From NCBI GenBank assembly GCA_035063885.1, contig JAPSFM010000061.1:1-29386 (forward strand): a stretch of DNA of 29,386 nucleotides, read 5' to 3'. This stretch comes from CAADGY01 sp900696665. GTDB taxonomy: Bacteria; Acidobacteriota; Terriglobia; Bryobacterales; Bryobacteraceae. Under the pieces are notes generated by a model, which worked only from the letters and a program-made list of their open reading frames with translations, ran no database searches and was not told where the DNA came from. Made by a program: the position numbers and the translations under genes. Shown in pieces: positions 23,620-29,386 of the stretch (position 1 is its first letter; the number at the start of each line of letters is the position of its first letter).

Positions 23620-26418
23620 ATGCGCATTCCCACGGCAACCTATCGCGTCCAGATGAATAGGGATTTCGGCTTCCAGGCCGCAAGACGCGCCCTGCCGTAT
23701 CTCACGGGGCTCGGTATCAGCGACCTGTATATGTCGCCGATTCTGAAAGCCCGTCCCGGCAGCACTCACGGCTACGATGTCGTAGACCCCACGGCATTGA
23801 ACCTGGAACTGGGAAGCGAAGAGGACTTCCGGGCTCTCGTCGAAGATCTGAAGCAGAGGGGTATGGGGCTGCTGCTTGACATTGTGCCCAATCATATGGC
23901 GGCCAGTTCCGAAAATCCCTGGTGGAAGGACGTGCTCGAGAATGGCGCGAGTTCCTGGTATGCAGGCTACTTCGATATTCACTGGGAGCGCAACCCCGGC
24001 CAGGCTTCCGAAGAGCAGATCTTTCTGCCGATCCTGGGAGCCCCATACGGAACCGTTCTCGAAAACCAGGAATTGCGGCTGGCGCTGGAGCCGGACGGCT
24101 TCTTCGTGCATTACTACGCAGCGAAATTGCCCGTAGGGCCGACGTTCTATGACCGCATTCTGAAATACCGCTTCGACGGGGCGCACCAGGGTCTTGCGGC
24201 CCTGATCGAACAGATTGAGCGCCTGCCGGCAAGGACGGTCACCGATTGGGCCGCGCTCGAAGCGCGCCAGCACGATAAAGAGCGGATCAAGCGCGAGCTT
24301 TGGTTGCTGTACAGCAGTGATGTGGCCTTGAAGGAGTTCATCGATGAGAATATCCGCATTTTCAACGGCGAAAAAGGCACAGCCTCCAGCTTCGATTTGC
24401 TCGACCGCATTCTGGCGGGCCAACCCTACCGTCTTTCCTTCTGGAGGGTGGCGCGCGAGCGCATCAATTACCGGCGCTTCTTTGACGTGACCGATCTCAT
24501 CGGGTTACGGGCGGAAGAGCCCGGAGTTTTTGAAAGCACTCACGCGTTTGTTCTCGAGCTGATGGCGAAAGGGTTGATAACAGGGCTCCGCATCGATCAC
24601 ATCGACGGCCTGTATGATCCACTCGCCTATCTTACGCAACTGAAGAGCCGCATAACGGACGAAGACGCCTATGTCGTCGTTGAGAAGATCCTTACGGGCG
24701 ATGAGCGGCTGCCGGAGCAATGGCCGGTTGCTGGAACAACCGGGTACGATTTTCTCGGCTTCTCCAACAGCCTGTTCGTGGACCCCGCCGGCTTTGCTGA
24801 ATTCCAGCGGATTTATGCGCGATTTACCGGAATACGGGACAAGTTCGAGGATGTCGTCTATCAGAAGCAAAGGTTCGTCATGGACGAGTTGTTTCCCGGT
24901 GACATGCTGTCGCTCGGCGCGCATCTGGCACTGCTTGCCGAGCACGACCGGCACGCGCGCGACCTCAGCCCGCGGGAGCTTTCGGCCGCGCTCCTTGCCA
25001 CCACCGCGTGCTTCCCCGTGTACCGTACTTACACCCGCGACTTCAGCGTCTCGCCGGAAGACCGGGCCTGCATCGAACAGGCTGTCGCGATGGCCAGAAC
25101 GAGAAACCCGGAAATTACATCCGCCGTATTCGATTTCGTGCGCCGGGTTCTGCTGCTCGAATTCCCGGAATGGCTGCCGGAGGATCAACCCGGCAACTGG
25201 CTGGCCTTCGTCATGCGATGGCAGCAGTTGACCAGCCCCATCACCGCCAAGGGCATCGAAGACACGACGCTGTACACGTACAATCCGCTGGTCTCGTTGA
25301 ATGAAGTGGGTGGGCTTCATCATCCTGTTTCACCGGAGGAGTTCCACGAGTTCAACCGGCGACGGCGCGAGCGCTGGCCTCTCAGCCTGAATGCCACTTC
25401 CACGCACGATACGAAAAGGAGCGAAGACGTTCGAGCTCGCATCAACGTTCTCTCCGAATCGCCATGGGAGTGGGCGCGCTCCATCTACCGGTGGAGCCGC
25501 TTCAACGAAGGAAAAAAGCTGGTTCCGCCGGGCCAGCCACGAATCGATGCCAACGAGGAGATACTCATTTACCAGACCCTGGTGGGGGGCTGGCCCCTCC
25601 GTGACGATGAAGTCCCGGCGTTTCGCCAGCGCATGAAACAATATGTCCTCAAAGCGATGCGCGAGGCGAAGTTGTATTCGAGCTGGATGAAGCCGAACTT
25701 GCCGCACGAGGAGGCCGTCTTCTCCTTCCTGGAAGGAATTCTCGATCCGGATCCCGGCAACCGCTTCCTTCCGGATTTTCTGAAGTTCCAATCTGCAATC
25801 GCCTGGTATGGCGCTTTGAACTCTCTGGCACAGCTTTTATTGAAGATCACCTCGCCAGGTGTGCCAGACTTCTATCAGGGCGCCGGACTTTGGGATCTCA
25901 GCCTTGTCGATCCGGATAACCGGCGCCCGACGGACTATGAGCGGCGAATCGCGATGATCGAGGACATCGAAGCGCGGAGCCAGAGCGATCCTGCGAAGTT
26001 CGCGGTGGAACTGTTGAAGGACTGGAAATCCGGCGCGATCAAGCTCTACCTGTCTTATCAGAGCCTGCAACTTCGCCGCAGGCTGCCTGATGTGTTCAAT
26101 AGCGGAGATTACTTACCGCTCGACGTGCTGGGACACCGGCGCGATCACATTGTTTCTTACGCCCGCAGCCACAACGGAGCCTGGGTTGTCACCGTGGTGC
26201 CGCGCCTGTTGACGGGATTTACCACCTCGTTCAAGCCGCCGGTCGGCTTCCGGATTTGGAGGGACACGGCGATTGAAATACCTGCGGGTGGACCCAGGCA
26301 CTGGCGCAATGTATTCACCAATGAGGACCTGACCAGTTCTCCTTGCGGCGAAGGCGCCTTGCTCAAGCTGGAAAACGTTTTTCAGATCCTTCCGTTTGCG
26401 ATTCTGGAGTCACGGTGA
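23620..26418 (+). CDS. treY: Maltooligosyl trehalose synthase
   Basis: GH13 enzyme of 932 residues that turns the reducing-end alpha-1,4 link of a maltodextrin into an alpha,alpha-1,1 (trehalose) link. Family landmarks are the start IPTATYRVQMNRDFGF, region I DIVPNHMA, the nucleophile D326 in LRIDHIDGL, the acid/base E355 in VVEKIL, and the transition-state Asp D597 in STHDTKRSEDV. Length is within the range of the family. The partner trehalohydrolase TreZ is not in this window. The gene sits 7 bases after the GH57 gene and its TGA overlaps the GTG of the antiporter gene, giving translational coupling to ion transport. Confidence 0.95.
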   Translation: MRIPTATYRVQMNRDFGFQAARRALPYLTGLGISDLYMSPILKARPGSTHGYDVVDPTALNLELGSEEDFRALVEDLKQRGMGLLLDIVPNHMAASSENPWWKDVLENGASSWYAGYFDIHWERNPGQASEEQIFLPILGAPYGTVLENQELRLALEPDGFFVHYYAAKLPVGPTFYDRILKYRFDGAHQGLAALIEQIERLPARTVTDWAALEARQHDKERIKRELWLLYSSDVALKEFIDENIRIFNGEKGTASSFDLLDRILAGQPYRLSFWRVARERINYRRFFDVTDLIGLRAEEPGVFESTHAFVLELMAKGLITGLRIDHIDGLYDPLAYLTQLKSRITDEDAYVVVEKILTGDERLPEQWPVAGTTGYDFLGFSNSLFVDPAGFAEFQRIYARFTGIRDKFEDVVYQKQRFVMDELFPGDMLSLGAHLALLAEHDRHARDLSPRELSAALLATTACFPVYRTYTRDFSVSPEDRACIEQAVAMARTRNPEITSAVFDFVRRVLLLEFPEWLPEDQPGNWLAFVMRWQQLTSPITAKGIEDTTLYTYNPLVSLNEVGGLHHPVSPEEFHEFNRRRRERWPLSLNATSTHDTKRSEDVRARINVLSESPWEWARSIYRWSRFNEGKKLVPPGQPRIDANEEILIYQTLVGGWPLRDDEVPAFRQRMKQYVLKAMREAKLYSSWMKPNLPHEEAVFSFLEGILDPDPGNRFLPDFLKFQSAIAWYGALNSLAQLLLKITSPGVPDFYQGAGLWDLSLVDPDNRRPTDYERRIAMIEDIEARSQSDPAKFAVELLKDWKSGAIKLYLSYQSLQLRRRLPDVFNSGDYLPLDVLGHRRDHIVSYARSHNGAWVVTVVPRLLTGFTTSFKPPVGFRIWRDTAIEIPAGGPRHWRNVFTNEDLTSSPCGEGALLKLENVFQILPFAILESR

Positions 26419-27644
26419 GTTTCGATCCGCTCGGCCGGTTCGCTCTGCTCGTGGCCGCGGTTCCCGATTCCTTGAACATTCCGCTTACTATGCTGCTGGT
26501 GTTCGGGTTGGCCAAGCTGCTGGCGGAACTGTTTGAAAAAATCCATCAGCCGGGAATTGTCGGCGAGATTCTCGCTGGCATCCTGCTGGGTCCCAGCATC
26601 CTGAACTGGCTCCAGCCCACCGATTTTCTGACAGCCCTTGCCGATCTTGGCGTCATGTTTCTGCTCTTTCGCGTCGGTCTGGAAGTCAAGTCTTCCGAAC
26701 TGATGAAGGTAGGAGCACCGGCGGCGCTGGCGGCGACGCTCGGAGTGATTGTTCCATTTGTCCTCGGCTACGTCATCCTCACACTTTGGGGCGCGCCAAC
26801 GGTGGAAGCGTTGTTCGCCGGCGCCGCCATGGTGGCCACCAGCGTAGGAATTACCGCGCAGGTGCTTTCCTCAAGGGGTGTACTGTGGCATACGGCGAGC
26901 CAGTTGATACTCGCCGCCGCGGTTATCGACGACATCCTTGGTCTGTTGATTCTCGCGCTGGTTAGCAGCATGGCGAAAGGACAGGTCAATGTGCTGGAAC
27001 TGCTGCTGACCTCCATCCTGGCGATTGGCTTCACGGTGCTGGTTGCGAAATGGGGGACACGGACCATGGGGCGATTCGTTCCCGGCATCGAGAAGAGGCT
27101 CCGGTCCGGAGAAGTTCAGTTTAACATCGCCATGGTCCTGCTGTTCGCGCTTTCGCTTCTCGCCATGCGAGCCGGAGTCGCCGCTATTATCGGCGCCTTT
27201 CTCGCCGGGATGGCGCTGTCGGAAACCGTGAATCACCGCGTGCATGACCTGGCCCACGGGGTAACGGAACTGCTGGTTCCGTTTTTTCTGGTTGGAATCG
27301 GACTACATTTCGACCTCGCCGCCTTCTCCGATTCGTCAACCATCGGGTTAGCGCTCATCATCCTCGGCGCCGCCATCGCATCCAAGCTGGTGGGCTGCGG
27401 CTTGGGAGCGCTGTCGCTCGGCTGGTCCAACGCCCTCAGGGTGGGCGTGGGTATGGTTCCGCGGGGTGAAGTGGGCATGGTAGTCGCTCAGATCGGACTG
27501 GGACTGGGCGTGATCCCGAAACCGGTGTATGGCGTCGTGGTCTTTATGGCCATTGTCACCACAATGGTGGCTCCTCCACTGCTGAACATCGCCTATCGTG
27601 GTGTGCAGCCGGTAGCGCCCGCTGAAGAGTTCCGGCTGGGGTGA
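26415..27644 (+). CDS. CPA2 family cation:proton antiporter
   Basis: Membrane protein of 409 residues with about a dozen hydrophobic segments. It carries the CPA2 signature QPGIVGEILAGILLGPSIL near the N-terminus and a two-aspartate motif AVIDDILG (D172-D173) in the ion-binding helix, as in NapA-type electrogenic Na+/H+ antiporters. The final segments end with VPRGEVGMVVAQIGL. No C-terminal RCK/TrkA domain is present. The start is GTG 26415, in the 4-base overlap GTGA with the treY stop, helped by GGAG at 26406-26409. Exchange of Na+ or K+ against protons fits a stress operon alongside trehalose synthesis. Confidence 0.88.
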   Translation: MSFDPLGRFALLVAAVPDSLNIPLTMLLVFGLAKLLAELFEKIHQPGIVGEILAGILLGPSILNWLQPTDFLTALADLGVMFLLFRVGLEVKSSELMKVGAPAALAATLGVIVPFVLGYVILTLWGAPTVEALFAGAAMVATSVGITAQVLSSRGVLWHTASQLILAAAVIDDILGLLILALVSSMAKGQVNVLELLLTSILAIGFTVLVAKWGTRTMGRFVPGIEKRLRSGEVQFNIAMVLLFALSLLAMRAGVAAIIGAFLAGMALSETVNHRVHDLAHGVTELLVPFFLVGIGLHFDLAAFSDSSTIGLALIILGAAIASKLVGCGLGALSLGWSNALRVGVGMVPRGEVGMVVAQIGLGLGVIPKPVYGVVVFMAIVTTMVAPPLLNIAYRGVQPVAPAEEFRLG

Positions 27645-27680
27645 GTTCTCTGGCAAGACACTTGCTCAACAGGAAGTGCC

Positions 27681-28079
27681 ATGCCGAACAGAGTCAACCG
27701 AAAAATGAATCAAGAAGCTTTTCGATTCCGTCTCCGGGTGGAGAAGGCGAAGCTGTTTTCCGGCCGCCGCGACAGCAACCTGGAGGTGTTGACTCTTACG
27801 GCTGGAGCGGCTGCGGAGGATCATGCGCCGTTGGTTCACGACCAGTTCGTCGCTGTTCGCACGCATAAGATCCACGGCGAAAAACTCAAGCTGATCGATG
27901 CCGCGCTCCGGCGCCTCGATGAGGGCACTTTCGGGAAATGCGAAGATTGTGGCCGGCCGATCGCCTTGAAACGCCTGGAAGCGATTCCCTGGGCCTCGCG
28001 CTGTGTCCCCTGCCAGGAACGAACCGTCGATAGCGCCGCCGCGGAGGAAGTGGAAGAACATTTCAAGATGATCGCCTGA
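27681..28079 (+). CDS. DksA/TraR family zinc-finger protein
   Basis: Protein of 132 residues with a C4 zinc finger C87-C90-C108-C111 in GKCEDCGRPIALKRLEAIPWASRCVPCQ. The preceding segment DAALRRLDEGTFG is the canonical DksA/TraR entry into the finger. The N-terminal coiled coil of classical DksA is short, and the DxxDA tip motif is not evident. Such proteins bind the RNA polymerase secondary channel or act as general regulators. AGGA at 27671-27674 is a good ribosome binding site. It lies 36 bases after the antiporter gene. Confidence 0.88.
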   Translation: MPNRVNRKMNQEAFRFRLRVEKAKLFSGRRDSNLEVLTLTAGAAAEDHAPLVHDQFVAVRTHKIHGEKLKLIDAALRRLDEGTFGKCEDCGRPIALKRLEAIPWASRCVPCQERTVDSAAAEEVEEHFKMIA

Positions 28080-28163
28080 GTGTACCCGCCCCACCGGTTG
28101 TACTGTCCCAAAACAGGCAGCATTGGCTTTTTTCCGGCAGAAAATACTGACCCCAACTACGAA

Positions 28164-28181
28164 ATCGCGTGAAAACGCGAT
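28164..28181 (+). promoter_or_regulatory. Hairpin with GAAA loop in the leader of the receiver gene
   Basis: ATCGCGT (28164-28170), GAAA (28171-28174) and ACGCGAT (28175-28181) form a perfect 7-base stem capped by a GNRA-type tetraloop. It lies about 40 bases before the ribosome binding site at 28223. It may be an RNA stability or protein-binding element in the 5' leader, or a DNA operator. Confidence 0.35.
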
Positions 28182-28235
28182 GAAATCCTGGACCTCGGAT
28201 TGCCCTACAGCAAAAAAACCGTAAGGAGGCCTGCG

Positions 28236-28685
28236 ATGGTGCGTAACGTGTCTGCGCCGGATCTTAAACTGGCGGACGTTCTCACGATCAGCCCGAACCC
28301 GACGCTCAGCGTGTATTTCTCCGGTCTGTTCGATCAATTCGGTTGGGCGGTTGTTCGTCGCGATAGTTGCGAGAGCGCCATCGACTTTCTCCGGCGGAAC
28401 CGTGCCGCGGTGGCTATTTGTGAAGAGGAGTTGCCGGACGGCGATTGGAAAAGCGTGATACGGGCTGCCGGCACCTTGCCGGACCCTCCTTCCTTCGTCG
28501 TAATCGGTGAGGAAGCGCCGCTTTGGCAAGAAGTTTCGCGCTTGGGCGGCTTCGATGTCCTCACACGCCCTCTCAGAGAAGCGGACGTGGTGTGGGCGGT
28601 CGCCAGCGCCTGGCATCACTGGATGAAGCAGGCTGAAATGCACGAGCAGCAAGAGGAGGAACGCCCGGCTATCTATGCGGGATAG
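28236..28685 (+). CDS. Receiver-like protein lacking the phospho-acceptor Asp
   Basis: Protein of 149 residues with the alpha/beta layout of a response-regulator receiver: LADVLTISPNPTLSVYFSGLF, AAVAICEEELPDGDW, SFVVIGEEAP, and FDVLTRPLREADVV. The residue four before the PDG proline, normally the phosphorylated Asp, is E63; the N-terminal acidic pair is absent (SPNP), and the usual Lys of the last strand is R111. It is therefore probably a non-phosphorylatable or constitutively on-like pseudo-receiver. No output domain is attached; the tail is charged. AAGGAGG at 28223-28229 fixes ATG 28236 against an upstream GTG/TTG. Confidence 0.72.
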   Translation: MVRNVSAPDLKLADVLTISPNPTLSVYFSGLFDQFGWAVVRRDSCESAIDFLRRNRAAVAICEEELPDGDWKSVIRAAGTLPDPPSFVVIGEEAPLWQEVSRLGGFDVLTRPLREADVVWAVASAWHHWMKQAEMHEQQEEERPAIYAG

Positions 28686-28694
28686 AAAAACACA

Positions 28695-29102
28695 ATGAAG
28701 ATTACAAGCCATTTCAAAGAATGGGCCGCTCGATTGGCGGCCATGGAACCCATCGCCGATCCTTTCATCAGTTGCTACCTTGATTTGTCACCGGGCTTCC
28801 TGACCCGCTTTGATTCCAGTGCGCGAGCTGCTAAAAGGGCATTGCGCCCGCGTGACCGGCGTGCCGTCGCGGATGCTCTTGCCCGCATTGAAAGCTTTCT
28901 CAAAATCGATGTGGGGCGCGGCAATGAGGGAGTGGCCATCTTCTCACGAGCTGGCGTCGATCCGTTTTTCCTCACGCTACCGCTCGATGCGCCAGTCTCC
29001 ACGATCTGCACGATTGCATCGCGTCCCGATACCTCCGGCTTGCTGGCACCGACGGACCATGGCGCCTCCACCGGATGCGAAGAAGAAGCGTCTGCTTACT
29101 GA
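28695..29102 (+). pseudogene. Truncated baeRF (eRF1-like) family protein
   Basis: Reading frame of 135 residues that resembles the N-terminal domain of bacterial archaeo-eukaryotic release-factor-like proteins: WAARLAAMEPIADPFISCYLDLSPG and GRGNEGVAIFSRAGVDPFFLTLPL. Full-length members are usually 350-400 residues. Here the match ends at about residue 120 with an unrelated tail (GASTGCEEEASAY), and no other frame continues the family before the tRNA gene. It is likely a truncated gene, though a shortened functional domain is possible. It begins nine bases after the receiver-like stop and was probably co-transcribed. The ribosome binding site is weak. Confidence 0.6.
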
Positions 29103-29136
29103 CCTCGGTGGCGGGAATGCAGATGTGAGGAGGGAA

Positions 29137-29145
29137 TGCTAAACT
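29137..29145 (+). promoter_or_regulatory. Possible extended -10 promoter element before tRNA-Thr
   Basis: TG-C-TAAACT matches an extended -10 element, with an expected start near 29152, about 29 bases before the tRNA. No convincing -35 hexamer was found. Confidence 0.25.
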
Positions 29146-29180
29146 CGCGTATGTGGCTTCAGGTTTCCGGCCGCATAGGT

Positions 29181-29256
29181 GCTGGCGTAGCTCAGTTGGT
29201 AGAGCATCTGATTTGTAATCAGAGGGTCGGGGGTTCAAATCCCTCCGCCAGCTCCA
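29181..29256 (+). tRNA. tRNA-Thr (anticodon TGT)
   Basis: Cloverleaf of 76 bases. The acceptor stem pairs GCTGGCG (29181-29187) with CGCCAGC (29246-29252), the discriminator is T, and CCA is encoded (29254-29256). The anticodon stem TCTGA/TCAGA encloses loop TTTGTAA, anticodon TGT, reading ACA threonine codons. The T arm is GGGGGTTCAAATCCCTC, with the conserved GTTCAAATC. Confidence 0.97.
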
Positions 29257-29266
29257 ACTGCCTTCT

Positions 29267-29386
29267 TGTCCATTCCGGACACATAGGTAACAGATTGTTC
29301 CTAAGACATAGGTAACACTTTGGGCCCGAAGGGGTTGTCGAGGGGCTGCAAAGTTTTCTCTTCCAGGTCGATATAACCCAGATCAT
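29267..29386 (-). mobile_element. Edge of an IS481-like insertion sequence
   Basis: The region runs from a TGTCC-ATTCC-GGACA inverted repeat (29267-29281) to the window end. It contains ACATAGGTAACA twice (29281-29292 and 29306-29317), a motif I associate with the ends of this type of element, and the C-terminus of a transposase on the minus strand. The exact end is inferred. The element begins about ten bases after the tRNA gene. Confidence 0.6.
29301..29386 (-). CDS. IS481-like transposase, C-terminal fragment (runs off the window)
   Basis: The minus strand reads DLGYIDLEEKTLQPLDNPFG, then PKVLPMS and stop at 29301. Endings of the form DLGF-DxE-NPFGPKVLPMS are typical of the C-terminus of DDE (rve) transposases of IS481-like elements. 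Only the last 27 residues are in the window, so catalytic residues cannot be seen. Confidence 0.65.
   Translation of the reverse strand, partial: DLGYIDLEEKTLQPLDNPFGPKVLPMS

Noticed and set aside
28103..28135. CTGT...ACAG followed by TTTTTT as an intrinsic terminator after the DksA-like gene
   Set aside because: The stem is only four bases and not adjacent to the T-run, so it does not form a plausible terminator.
28972..29238. Minus-strand frame beginning MNPRPSDYKSDALPTELR
   Set aside because: This is the antisense of the tRNA-Thr gene, a well-known false gene call; it also overlaps the baeRF-like frame.
1..29386. CRISPR array or phage-like gene cluster
   Set aside because: No regularly spaced repeats and no capsid, terminase or integrase-like genes were seen; the only mobile gene is the partial transposase at the end.

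Overview
The window is about 29 kb of GC-rich bacterial chromosome, densely coded on both strands. Gene content points to an acidobacterium of the Solibacter/Bryobacter type. The signs are several Tat-type exported proteins (two of them Gfo/Idh/MocA oxidoreductases), glycoside-hydrolase-like secreted proteins, a divergent Hfq-like protein and a GH57/DUF3536 plus TreY pair. The taxonomic call is an inference from gene style; no marker gene in the window settles it.

Layout. Positions 1-3.6 kb look like an accessory patch: an inverted-repeat region, a secreted alkaline phosphatase preceded by a 9-codon micro-ORF, an apparently non-coding stretch, a minus-strand M91-like (NleD/HopH/XopG type) zinc metalloprotease, and a broken VapC-type PIN toxin. 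At 3.6-4.9 kb lies an exported-looking class V aminotransferase. From 13.9 kb back to 4.9 kb the minus strand carries six tightly spaced genes, in transcription order: Hsp70-like ATPase, Tat-type Gfo/Idh/MocA oxidoreductase, HEAT-repeat protein, glycoside-hydrolase-like protein with a beta-galactosidase trimerisation-like part, M20 peptidase and a second secreted hydrolase-like protein. The Hsp70/oxidoreductase junction is an overlap, so these two at least should be co-translated.

14-18.5 kb is mostly housekeeping: DNA polymerase III delta-prime, the Hfq-like protein, a hotdog acyl-CoA thioesterase behind a five-cysteine conserved protein, a small TPR protein, a dienelactone hydrolase and a 66-residue basic protein. 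18.5-21 kb holds a second Tat-type Gfo/Idh/MocA oxidoreductase followed by a mutarotase-like protein on the minus strand.

21.2-29.1 kb is a plus-strand run: GH57/DUF3536 alpha-glucan enzyme, maltooligosyl trehalose synthase (TreY), CPA2 cation/proton antiporter (start overlaps the treY stop), DksA/TraR zinc finger, a receiver-like protein lacking the phospho-acceptor Asp, and a truncated baeRF (eRF1-like) protein. I read it as a stress or osmoadaptation cluster linking glycogen-to-trehalose conversion with ion homeostasis. The window ends with tRNA-Thr(TGT) and, directly after it, the edge of an IS481-like insertion sequence.
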